In this document: piece by piece, positions 56,464 to 64,000 of the stretch
Position numbering within the stretch: position 1 is the first letter of the stretch
Layout: each line of letters begins with the position of its first letter
Assembly: GCF_021390595.1 (NCBI RefSeq)
Contig: NZ_JAJEJR010000001.1
Coordinates: forward strand, 124,001 to 188,000
DNA length: 64,000 bases
DNA from: Paraburkholderia sp. HP33-1
Lineage (GTDB): Bacteria > Pseudomonadota > Gammaproteobacteria > Burkholderiales > Burkholderiaceae
Direction: 5' to 3'
Notes under the pieces: generated by a model
Told to the model about the DNA's origin: nothing
Seen by the model: only the letters and a program-made list of their open reading frames with translations
The model's database searches: none
Position numbers and translations under genes: made by a program

Positions 56464-57369
56464 TCAGCACCATATTTCATCGAGATTGGTAGCCTTTGCG
56501 AGCTTACCCCGCAGAGCATAACGGGCCGATTGCATGTTCACTTCGCTATCTTCAAGTCGGGGGATTGGTCCGACCGTTGCTGCTGGGCCCTTAAAGTTGA
56601 GTTTGTATTTGCCGGTCTCGCCATAAGGCTCGATTGACGCAATTTCCGCGATATGCGTTATCGCTCCAACAGGGGCGACTCGGTAAGCAGCAATGTACTT
56701 GAGCTTGGGAATGTGTTTCGCATTGATGCGAATTGCGAACCAGCAGTTGTGGCCGACGAACTCCTGCTGAAATCCCTCCTCTCTCGCGGGTACGACGATC
56801 GTGTCGAAGATTTCCGCGGCGACTGAGTTATTCGCAACAGCCTGAACCTGTTCCTCCGGCGCGTCCCCAAGCTTCGGAGGGGTAAATGCATTGATACCAA
56901 GCATCGGCAGGATCAGGTACATGTCTTCGAGAAATGCTCGCGCCGTTGCTCTAGAAACTAGCGACATCGTCGGAGAAGTGGGGATGTTCTTGTTTAGCAG
57001 TATGGCCCGATCGAACTGCTTGGCGCGTGCAATAAGCTCATATTCGAGGTATTGAACTTCAGTTTTTCCGATCTTGTGGAGCCGGTCGAAGAAATAGACG
57101 CCCCAAACCCAACCCTCCTTGTTTGCGACGTGGTTTTTAAGACGTTCTCCCACGGGGTCGGCCTCGCCGATGTAGATCGTTTCTTCGGAGGCATTGCCGA
57201 CGAGGATGTAAAGCCCGGCCTGATTAAAGCCAGGTTCGTGCTTCAATTGCCCGAACAGCTCCTTCGGAAACACAACGCCGGAACCTGACCAGTTCGACTT
57301 GTCAACGTGACGGATACCTTGCGGATCGCCGGCCGTTGCAAAGACCGTAATTGAAAACGGGATTGGCAC
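56464..57369 (-). CDS. GIY-YIG nuclease-family protein
   Basis: A 301-aa protein whose N-terminal third has the GIY-YIG core: AGLYILVG, then TIYIGEADPVGERLKNH and a later Glu/Asn region. The rest (VAAEIFDTIVVPAREEGFQQEFVGHNCWFAIRI) is a domain often fused to GIY-YIG in phages and islands. It is probably a DNA endonuclease or defence-related protein. The GTG at 57369 follows GGAGGAAACCA, so it was chosen over the GTG at 57384. It lies outside the right att copy, so it belongs to an older insertion. Confidence 0.75.
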   Translation of the reverse strand: MPIPFSITVFATAGDPQGIRHVDKSNWSGSGVVFPKELFGQLKHEPGFNQAGLYILVGNASEETIYIGEADPVGERLKNHVANKEGWVWGVYFFDRLHKIGKTEVQYLEYELIARAKQFDRAILLNKNIPTSPTMSLVSRATARAFLEDMYLILPMLGINAFTPPKLGDAPEEQVQAVANNSVAAEIFDTIVVPAREEGFQQEFVGHNCWFAIRINAKHIPKLKYIAAYRVAPVGAITHIAEIASIEPYGETGKYKLNFKGPAATVGPIPRLEDSEVNMQSARYALRGKLAKATNLDEIWC

Positions 57370-57679
57370 TGGTTTCCTCCACACTTCCCAAGTGTATGAA
57401 AAATTTGTGCATCAGAATAAGTCAATTTAGGGTAGCGAGGCAATTGACCCACCGTCTTCCCCTGCGGAAGTGCTGGTCGTTTAATGAGGCAGAGTGCTTT
57501 TGATCACGCGGTAGCATTTTGCGATGCCTCGCTTAATCAGCCGGCTGAGCCTTGCGGCATGAGCTGAAGGAGGGCAGACCTACTGTCGGCTGTTACCGAT
57601 GGACGGCAACTTGTCTATTTCAGCGAGGGGCGAAGCGGCCGCTAGACCTAGCTAACGGCCGCACGCTTCCCGTGCTTGT

Positions 57680-58130
57680 GGATGACCAGTTATTGGTCTG
57701 GAACGCGATTCCTTCGATGTCCCCGTCATGTCCGCGATCTTCGTAGAGCTATCGCTGATGTCATGCATGGTGCTGACGACCTAGCCGACGACCGCGCTTC
57801 CTTTCTGCGCAACCGACGACGCGTTCGCTGGAAGCGGGCTGCCCTGCTGCGCGTTGTCGCCGTTCTGCCTGACGATCGACGTCAGCGAGCTCCATGCTCG
57901 ATGGTGTTTCCCGCAGCGACGCAGCCTGCCGCTCGGTGCGCTGGCTCAGCTCCAGGTTGCCCGCGGCAATCTCGAGCGACGCGCCGACGATGCTCATGCT
58001 GCTGTCACGTCCGCGCGTGGTGACCGCGGTGAGCCGTTGTTCATCGCGCGCATCGCGCTCAACAGCTTGCTGGTTCAGTCGTGGCCATGCGTGACTTCTT
58101 CGAGCGAACGCCGAGGCAATCGTCGGGTTG
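57680..58130 (-). pseudogene. Remnant of a methyl-accepting chemotaxis protein gene
   Basis: On the minus strand, fragments in different frames join into an MCP signalling domain: LLSAMRAMNNG, then SLEIAAGNLELSQRTERQAASLRET, LTSIVRQNGDNAQQG, then an in-frame TAG after GSAVVG, VVSTMHDISD and DIEGIAFQTN. At least three frameshifts and one stop separate them. Neither the sensor domain nor the C-terminal end remains. It shows decay at the island border. Confidence 0.8.
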
Positions 58131-58474
58131 CGCGTCTTATCGGCCTCGGGGCCGCGAATGCGGCAGAGTTAGCACAAATTGCCTGATTCTGTGCAAATGT
58201 GCATGCGATGATCGAAGAAAACAGAAGCCTGCACAGCCTTTCGCGCATTTAAATGCATGACAGATGCGCTGGCTCTCCGTTTCGTTTTTGCATGCTCTCA
58301 TTTGGCGCGGAAAACTCCAGCAAGCGCAACGGTAGTTTGACCGCGCACAATGTTTTTATTCATTCGCCCGGGGCGAGCAAGCTTGAGGTAGGCTTACGGA
58401 ATCCCGCAATGCCCCCATTTTGCGTCCCGATGGATGCCCTTTGGCGCGCAGCCTCAGTAGTTCGATTTCTGCGT

Positions 58475-59473
58475 ATGCGATCACCATCCGACCCCACCAA
58501 CCGCGATCTCCATGCCGCGCTAAGCGACCTGGACGGCGCGCGCAACTGGATGGCCTCCATCTGCGGCCCACACGGCCTCCAGGTCAGTCACCCGGAGCGG
58601 CTCCGTTTTCACCAGTCAGGCACCGTACTACGTTCAATGGCGACGACTATCGGCTACGTCGAGTACGGCACCGACGTCACAGTCGCGGTGAGCGAGAACA
58701 GCCCGCTGAACTGCTACAGCGTAAGCCTACCGATGGTCGGCCAGCAAGAGCTAGCCGCGCACGGCAAGAAATGGTTCTCGGATCAGGATCGCGGTTTAAT
58801 CGTCAGTCCGCAAGAATCCCAGGATCTCGCGATCACCGGCAATTGCCGCAAGCTCCACGTCGCAATTCCGCGCTCAGCCCTTCAACAAGTGCTGCAGACA
58901 ATGCTGCAACGGGCAGTGGAAGCCCCACTCGTGTTCCAGCCCGACATGGATGCGACCGCCGGCGACCAGGCCTCGTGGTGGCGCATGGTCAAGTTCGTGG
59001 CCGGCGAGATCGAGCGCTCGGGGCCGTCGCTCGGGCAGCTCTACATGTCCAGCGAACTCGAACTGACCTTGCTCAAGGGGCTGCTGCTGTCACAGCCGCA
59101 TAACTATTCGGAGCAGTTGGCCAACGCGTCGGCGCTAACACCGCCGCACTATCTGACCCGCGCGCGCCAATTCATTCAAGACAACGCGCGCGAGCCGATC
59201 ACGCTCGAAGACATCGAGCGCGCGTCGGGTGTGTCGCGCTTCAAGCTGTTCGACGGATTCCGGCAATACTTCGGCTGTGCGCCGATCGCGTATCTGAAAC
59301 GCTACCGGCTCGAGTCGGTGCGGCGCGATATTCTCGAAGACCGCTCGGTGCGCAATATCTCGTCGGTGGCGCTGGGTTGGGGGATGTCGCATCTCGGCCG
59401 TTTCTCGACCGAATACAAGGCATTGTTCGGCGAGTCGCCGTCCGAGACGCTGAAGCGCGCGGCGCGGCGATAG
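58475..59473 (+). CDS. antR: AraC/XylS-family regulator of the ant operon (AntR-like)
   Basis: A regulator of about 332 aa with an AraC-binding-like N-terminal domain (VSHPERLRFHQSGTVLRSMATTIGYVEYG) and two C-terminal AraC helix-turn-helices (ITLEDIERASGVSRFKLFDGFRQYFGCAPIAYLKRYRLESVRRDI). It is convergent with antC, separated by 16 bases. AntR/BenR-type proteins activate aromatic dioxygenase operons upon binding the substrate. The start is uncertain: the frame is open to 58253, with ATG codons at 58409, 58430 and 58475 and no clear ribosome site; the last gives the usual family length. Confidence 0.8.
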   Translation: MRSPSDPTNRDLHAALSDLDGARNWMASICGPHGLQVSHPERLRFHQSGTVLRSMATTIGYVEYGTDVTVAVSENSPLNCYSVSLPMVGQQELAAHGKKWFSDQDRGLIVSPQESQDLAITGNCRKLHVAIPRSALQQVLQTMLQRAVEAPLVFQPDMDATAGDQASWWRMVKFVAGEIERSGPSLGQLYMSSELELTLLKGLLLSQPHNYSEQLANASALTPPHYLTRARQFIQDNAREPITLEDIERASGVSRFKLFDGFRQYFGCAPIAYLKRYRLESVRRDILEDRSVRNISSVALGWGMSHLGRFSTEYKALFGESPSETLKRAARR

Positions 59474-59489
59474 AACCGCGAAGGACGCC

Positions 59490-60518
59490 TTATAGAGCGT
59501 TGCTCTCGCCGAACTTCTCGTAAAACAGCCTGTAGTCCTGAATACCCTGCTCGGTAAGCCAGATCCTGATCGCCTCGACCATCGGCGGCGGTCCGCACAC
59601 GTACATGTCGAAGCCGTTCGATTCGAGGAACGAGCGATCGAAATGCTCGGGAATCAGCCCGGTCTTGCCGTGCCATTCCGGGGCCGGATTCATCACAACC
59701 ATCTCGACCGCGAATCCATCGATGCTCGCCTTGTAGCCGTTGATGCGCTCCGTCTCGCACAGATCGGCCGCATTCGTGACGCCGTAATACAGATGCACCG
59801 GATGCGCGACATTGCGTTTCACCGAGATGTCGTCGAGCATGCCGAGGAAGGCGGAGAGCCCCGTGCCGCCCGCGACCATCACGAGCGGACGCTCGACCTG
59901 GCGCAGATAGAACGCGCCGAGCGGCGCCTCGAACTCGACCGTGTCGCCGGCCTTGCAACGCTCGCGCAGATAGTTGCTCATCACGCCGTCGGGCAGCAGG
60001 CGGATCAGGAATTGCAGCTCGTTGCGCTCGTTCGGATGATTCGCGAACGAGTACGAACGCCAGTCTTCGGTGCCGGGCACCTTCACGCGCGCATACTGGC
60101 CCGGCAGAAAATCGAGCTGACGGGTATGCGCGCTCGCATCGACACGCAGGATCGCGGTCGTCGCCGACACCAGTTCGACGCCGACCACGCTGGCGGACAC
60201 GGTGCTCGTGCCAGCGCCTTCGCACAGCGTCGAGTCGAAGTCGAAATAGAACGACGCATCCGACTTCACGCGTGTCTGGCAAGACAGGATCTTGCGCTGC
60301 GCGAGGTCTTCCTCGCTGAGCGTTTCCTCGTCGAAGTAATCGAGCGTGTAGTCGCCCGATTCGCAGCGGCCCTGGCAGGTGCCGCACACGCCTTCGCGGC
60401 AGTCGAGCGGAATGTTCACGCCATGGCGCAATGCCGCATCGAGCAGCAGCTCGTTCGGGCTTACATCGAAGAACGCGGTCTTGCCATCGGCAAAGCTCAA
60501 CGCGACTTTGTGTTTCAT
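59490..60518 (-). CDS. antC: Anthranilate 1,2-dioxygenase electron-transfer component
   Basis: A 342-aa reductase. The N-terminal [2Fe-2S] ferredoxin domain has Cys40, Cys45, Cys48 and Cys80 (CREGVCGTC), the FAD domain has WRSYSFAN, and the NADH domain has VMVAGGTGLSAFL and DMYVCGPPPMVEA. It passes electrons from NADH to the AntAB oxygenase. It is third in the antABC operon, 15 bases after antB. Confidence 0.95.
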   Translation of the reverse strand: MKHKVALSFADGKTAFFDVSPNELLLDAALRHGVNIPLDCREGVCGTCQGRCESGDYTLDYFDEETLSEEDLAQRKILSCQTRVKSDASFYFDFDSTLCEGAGTSTVSASVVGVELVSATTAILRVDASAHTRQLDFLPGQYARVKVPGTEDWRSYSFANHPNERNELQFLIRLLPDGVMSNYLRERCKAGDTVEFEAPLGAFYLRQVERPLVMVAGGTGLSAFLGMLDDISVKRNVAHPVHLYYGVTNAADLCETERINGYKASIDGFAVEMVVMNPAPEWHGKTGLIPEHFDRSFLESNGFDMYVCGPPPMVEAIRIWLTEQGIQDYRLFYEKFGESNAL

Positions 60519-60533
60519 CGTCGTGCTCCCGGC

Positions 60534-61022
60534 TCACAGATGGTAGAAATCCAGCACCGCGTTGATGTGGTCGTTCAGCAGCAGCACGTGCTTGCGCTTG
60601 ATCTTCCAGCTATCGCCCGACGGTTGCAGGTCGTACACCGCGCGGCCGTAGAAGTAGTCGGTCGAGCCGTGGCGCGTGTAGAGCGTCGACCAGTTCACGT
60701 TCGCTTCGACGATCGCATCCTCGCGCTCGCTCAGACGCACGTTGCTGATCTGATGCATCGTGCGCGGCAGCGGAGTCGACGCGGCCGACTTGCCGGTGCG
60801 CAGACGGAACACGCGGTCTTCGAGACCGGCGCGATCCGAGTAGTAAATCAACGACATGCCCTGCTTCGGGTCGGTCGTATAGACGTGCTCCGAATCCCAC
60901 TGCGGCACATGAAACACGCTCTGCGGATCGAACAGTTCGACGTATTCGTCCCATTGCTGCTTGTCGCACAGATCGGCCTTCAGATACAGAAACTGCTCGA
61001 TGGAGTGTTGGAGTTGGCTCAT
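60534..61022 (-). CDS. antB: Anthranilate 1,2-dioxygenase small (beta) subunit
   Basis: A 162-aa ring-hydroxylating dioxygenase beta subunit (MSQLQHSIEQFLYLKADLCD, then QWDEYVELFDPQSVFHVPQWD and RLSEREDAIVEANVNWSTLYTRHG). It stabilises the alpha subunit. Its start overlaps the antA stop by four bases, so they are translated together. Confidence 0.95.
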   Translation of the reverse strand: MSQLQHSIEQFLYLKADLCDKQQWDEYVELFDPQSVFHVPQWDSEHVYTTDPKQGMSLIYYSDRAGLEDRVFRLRTGKSAASTPLPRTMHQISNVRLSEREDAIVEANVNWSTLYTRHGSTDYFYGRAVYDLQPSGDSWKIKRKHVLLLNDHINAVLDFYHL

Positions 61023-62419
61023 GCCTGCTCTCCCTGCGATTCGATGGATTTGTCGAGACCCTTGAGGATCGTGTCGCGCCAGGTGCCGTGCTGGTTCACG
61101 TAAAGCCCTTCGTGGGTCAGTTCGACGCCGGTCAGATTCGGCGCGATGCCGAGCAGCGTGGCGTTCGCGGTCGTGCCGCTGACCCACTGGTGATGCCCGC
61201 GCGAGATATCGCTCCAGCGTTCGAGACGCGCCTGGAAACCGCGCTGCTGCTCGCGGAACTCGACGAGGTCGTCGGGCGTGCCCATGCCGGACACGTTGAA
61301 GAAGTCTTCGAATTGACGAATACGGTTCTCGCGATCCTTGGCCGACTCGCCCTTCACGCCGATGCACTGGCTGATGATCTCGGTCTTGTTCCACGCGACC
61401 GGGCGCACGATGCGCAGCTGCGAGCTGATCTGGTCCATGAAGAACAGGCTCGGATAGACGTTCAGGTTACGCAGACGGTGCATCATCCATTCGGCTTTGT
61501 GCTGACCATATGCTTCGACGAGGCGCGGCATCACGCTCTCGTAGCCGGGACGCACTTGCGGATTCGGCATGTCGCTGAACAGCACGCTGTGGCCGTTCCT
61601 GAACGCGAACCAGCCGTCGTCGGTTTCGCTGTCGCCCGCGCCGAGCTTGCTGTAGTCGAGCGTGCCGCCCGCGCTGTGACCGTTCCCGCCTGTCTTCGCG
61701 TTCGACTCGTGGCGATGCTGCACAGTCGCCACATAGTTGTAATGCACGGTGCTCACGTGATAGCCGTCGAGACCGTTTTCGTTCTGCAGCTTCCAGTTGC
61801 CATCGAACGTGTAGGTGGATTTGCCCGGCAGCACTTCGAGCTCGCCGGTCGGCGACTGGGCGACCATCATGTCGAAGAAGATGCGCGCGTCGCCAAGATA
61901 GTCTTCGAGCGTGTCGGTGCCGTCGACGTCGAGGCTCACGAACACGAAACCCTTGTAGCTCGCAATGCGCGCTTTCTTCAGGCCGCGCACCGACTTGTCG
62001 AAGTCGTCGCAGTATTCGCCCGGCGCTTTCACCTTCACGAGGCGGCCGTCGTTCTTGTAGCACCAGGCGTGGAACGGGCACGTAAAGGTCGACTGGTTGC
62101 CCTTGGTCATGCGCGTGAGCGTCGCGCCGCGGTGCTGGCACGCGTTGATCATCGCGTTCAGGTTGCCGGCGCTGTCGCGCGAGATGATCAGCGGCTGGCG
62201 GCCCGCGCGCATCGTCAGGAAATCGTTCTTGTTGGGAATTTCGCTTTCGTGGCACGCATAGATCCAGGCCTTCTCGAAGATGTACTCCATCTCGAGCAAG
62301 AACAGCTCGGGCTCCGTGAACATTTCGCGGGCAATCCGGTACACGCCTTCCGCCGGGCGGAAGTCCAGACAGCCGCTAACGAATTCGCGCCATTCGGAGG
62401 CGCTGCGCTTTTCGCTCAT
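61019..62419 (-). CDS. antA: Anthranilate 1,2-dioxygenase large (alpha) subunit
   Basis: A 466-aa Rieske dioxygenase. The cluster ligands are Cys94, His96, Cys114 and His117 (CQHRG and CPFH), and the catalytic iron His pair is in NGLDGYHVSTVHYNYV. It converts anthranilate to catechol with release of CO2 and NH3, linking tryptophan or kynurenine breakdown to the beta-ketoadipate route. The sequence fits AntA better than BenA (for example EMEYIFEKAWIYACHESEIP). The start ATG at 62419 has GGAGAG upstream; the frame runs to 62509. Confidence 0.95.
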   Translation of the reverse strand: MSEKRSASEWREFVSGCLDFRPAEGVYRIAREMFTEPELFLLEMEYIFEKAWIYACHESEIPNKNDFLTMRAGRQPLIISRDSAGNLNAMINACQHRGATLTRMTKGNQSTFTCPFHAWCYKNDGRLVKVKAPGEYCDDFDKSVRGLKKARIASYKGFVFVSLDVDGTDTLEDYLGDARIFFDMMVAQSPTGELEVLPGKSTYTFDGNWKLQNENGLDGYHVSTVHYNYVATVQHRHESNAKTGGNGHSAGGTLDYSKLGAGDSETDDGWFAFRNGHSVLFSDMPNPQVRPGYESVMPRLVEAYGQHKAEWMMHRLRNLNVYPSLFFMDQISSQLRIVRPVAWNKTEIISQCIGVKGESAKDRENRIRQFEDFFNVSGMGTPDDLVEFREQQRGFQARLERWSDISRGHHQWVSGTTANATLLGIAPNLTGVELTHEGLYVNQHGTWRDTILKGLDKSIESQGEQA

Positions 62420-62730
62420 GATGTGTCTCTCCTTGTGTCCAATCGTTTGAACGCGACAGACTCGATTGAATACCCAAGGGGCGAGGCGAACTATCCAGCC
62501 AATTTGCATTCGCTATCCGAATAATTTGGCGGCGGCTGGAGAGCGTCGCAATCGGGCGCGGATGCCCGCTGGTGGGACTCGCCGACGGGAAAAAACCTGT
62601 TTATTCGAAGGATTGCCGGGCCGCCGGGTCTGCTACGCTACCGATTCGTAGGTCGTGTTTTGAGGGTAATCACCGAGGCGCGGCCGCTCCTTCACGCGCG
62701 TCCTTCAGCGCATGTCAGAACGAAATACGC
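62420..62730. promoter_or_regulatory. Divergent promoter region of antA and the diguanylate cyclase
   Basis: 311 bases between two outward genes. It holds the direct repeats described separately, a good ribosome site for antA (AAGGAGAG) and no open frame that looks real. Confidence 0.6.
62491..62528 (-). promoter_or_regulatory. Putative AntR operator: two direct repeats
   Basis: Read on the minus strand, CAAATT, four bases and GGATAG occur twice (62513-62528 and 62491-62506), 22 bases apart, about 70-110 bases before the antA start. Paired direct half-sites about two helical turns apart are what XylS/BenR-type regulators bind. Use by the nearby AraC protein is inferred. Confidence 0.6.
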
Positions 62731-64000
62731 ATGGTGACGCGCCGACCGAATGCCGTAATTGCGATCAGCGTCGTGCTGGCTGGCGCGATTCTCGCGATCG
62801 CTGTTTTCCTGCTCGCACAGATGCACGACGACGCGTTGCGGCGCGCGCAGGACTCCGTCGCCAACATTTCCCTGCTGGTTGAGCGCGACGTGTCGCGCAA
62901 TCTGGAGATCTACGACCTGTCGCTGCGCGCGGTGATCAACGGACTCAAGCAGCCGGGCGCGCTCGAGTTGCCGCCGCAGATCCGTCAGATGGTGCTGTTC
63001 GACGGCTCGATCAGCGCGAAGGACATGGGTTCGGTATTCGTGCTCGACGAAAACGGCAACGTGCGTTTCGATTCGCGCGCGTGGCCGCCGCGTGCGAATA
63101 ATCATGCCGACCGCGATTACTTCAAGGTGCATCGCGATTCGCCCGGCGTCGGCCTCTACATCAGCCATCCGTTCAGCCCGAGCGGCACCGAGGAGGACCT
63201 GCGCATCGCGCTGAGCCGGCGCATCGCCCGGCCGGACGGTAGCTTCGGCGGCGTGGTAGTCGGCACGATGCGCCTCACCTATTTCCGTCGGCTGTTCGAC
63301 GGCATGAAGCTCGGGCCGAGCGGCTCGATGGCGCTGATGCTGAGCGACGGCACCATGTTGATGCGTCGTCCTTACGATCCAAAAATAATCGGCATCAACC
63401 TGACGGGCACCGCCAACTACTCGCGCTTCACCACGCAGCAGAGCGGCGACTTCTTCGGCACTGCGGCGATCGATGGTGTCGAGCGCTGGTACGCGTTTCG
63501 TCATATCGATACCTATCCGCTGATTCTCGACGTCGCGCTCTCGACGCGCGACATCTACGTCGAATGGCGGCGGCGCGCCTGGATCATCGGCACGCTGATC
63601 GGCGCGCTCGATGTGACAATCGTCGCTCTCGCTTTCCTGTTCTCGTCCCAGTTGCGCCTGCGCCGCGCGGCCGAGGACGAGTTGCGCGAACTCGCGCGCA
63701 CCGACGGGCTGACAGGCCTGAACAATCGCCGCGCGTTCGAGGAGCACGTGAACGACGAATGGCGCCGCGCGCAGCGCGACGACCGGCCGCTGTCGCTGCT
63801 TTTGATCGACGTCGACAACTTCAAAGGCTTCAACGATCTGTATGGCCATTCGGCCGGCGACGAGGCGCTGATCGGCGCCGCGCGCTGTATCGCGCAGAAC
63901 GCGCGGCGGCCGGGCGACACGGCCGCGCGCTTCGGCGGCGAGGAGTTCGCGGTGCTGCTGCCCGACACCGACGCGGCGGGTGCGCAGCGGATCGCCGAGC
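62731..64000 (+). CDS. Membrane-bound diguanylate cyclase (Cache-GGDEF), cut by window end
   Basis: An open frame from the ATG at 62731 to the window end (423 codons). A transmembrane segment (VIAISVVLAGAILAIAVFLLA) is followed by an extracytoplasmic Cache-like sensor domain (about 35-280), a second transmembrane segment (IIGTLIGALDVTIVALAFLF) and a GGDEF domain with RTDGLTGLNNRRAFEEH, LLIDVDNFKGFNDLYGHSAGD and GGEEF at about 402-406. It makes cyclic di-GMP in response to an external signal. Its C-terminus lies outside. Confidence 0.9.
   Translation, partial: MVTRRPNAVIAISVVLAGAILAIAVFLLAQMHDDALRRAQDSVANISLLVERDVSRNLEIYDLSLRAVINGLKQPGALELPPQIRQMVLFDGSISAKDMGSVFVLDENGNVRFDSRAWPPRANNHADRDYFKVHRDSPGVGLYISHPFSPSGTEEDLRIALSRRIARPDGSFGGVVVGTMRLTYFRRLFDGMKLGPSGSMALMLSDGTMLMRRPYDPKIIGINLTGTANYSRFTTQQSGDFFGTAAIDGVERWYAFRHIDTYPLILDVALSTRDIYVEWRRRAWIIGTLIGALDVTIVALAFLFSSQLRLRRAAEDELRELARTDGLTGLNNRRAFEEHVNDEWRRAQRDDRPLSLLLIDVDNFKGFNDLYGHSAGDEALIGAARCIAQNARRPGDTAARFGGEEFAVLLPDTDAAGAQRIAE

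Noticed and set aside
59490..62419. Benzoate dioxygenase (benABC)
   Set aside because: The alpha subunit sequence fits AntA more closely, and no benD/benK or catechol genes are adjacent; anthranilate is preferred, though this rests on recollection of the family.
59643..62524. Two long plus-strand frames opposite antABC
   Set aside because: Antisense shadows; the antABC proteins have all cofactor motifs in place.

Overview
The window is high-GC proteobacterial chromosome, most likely Burkholderiaceae and probably Paraburkholderia or Burkholderia. This rests on the GC-rich codon use, the H-NS-like protein, the rsmI/yraN/diaA/dolP neighbourhood, a high-potential iron-sulfur protein and an antABC operon with very typical protein sequences. 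No rRNA or species-diagnostic marker is present, so the genus is an inference.

Left backbone, 1-36158. A minus-strand molybdenum hydroxylase cluster (coxS-coxL-coxM-coxD-coxE, the last cut by the window edge) opens the window. It is followed by an amino acid permease, a soluble two-component pair, ferredoxin-NADP reductase, a secreted beta-propeller-like protein, a LacI regulator divergent from an aldose epimerase, an EEP-family hydrolase, an AAA ATPase, an LhgO-like oxidase, HiPIP, two MFS transporters, an amidase, a dienelactone hydrolase, LivK, a HugZ-like protein, an H-NS protein, a CDF metal transporter, Lrp/AsnC, an exonuclease overlapping an MBL hydrolase, RlpA, and the conserved block rsmI/yraN-diaA-dolP-cytochrome c. 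A highly structured non-coding stretch lies between the MBL hydrolase and rlpA.

Accessory region, about 36159-58250. It begins at an intact tRNA-Ala(CGC) whose 3' half is repeated at 56120, next to a tyrosine integrase, so about 20 kb is an island in a tRNA gene. A second, degenerate full-length tRNA-Ala(CGC) copy at 48335, next to another tyrosine recombinase, divides it into two segments, which suggests tandem accretion. Segment one carries an AlpA-like protein, a TrfA-type replication initiator followed directly by five 22-bp iterons, a DnaA-box-like site and an AT-rich stretch (an integrated replicon origin). Next come an IS66 element with a perfect 8-bp target duplication, itself interrupted by an IS3 element, then a three-gene module (HicA-like protein, 58-aa glycine-rich peptide, ribbon-helix-helix protein), an IS91 transposase with its tyrosine recombinase, and a TIGR02391 protein overlapping a recombinase. 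Segment two carries small hypothetical genes, a serine resolvase and a two-gene restriction-modification system (methyltransferase plus fused nuclease-methyltransferase). Outside the right repeat lie a GIY-YIG protein and a decayed chemotaxis receptor gene.

Right backbone, 58250-64000. An AraC/XylS-type regulator is convergent with antABC (anthranilate 1,2-dioxygenase, giving catechol). The region upstream of antA holds a 22-bp-spaced pair of direct repeats that look like the regulator's operator, and a membrane-bound diguanylate cyclase diverges from antA and runs off the end.
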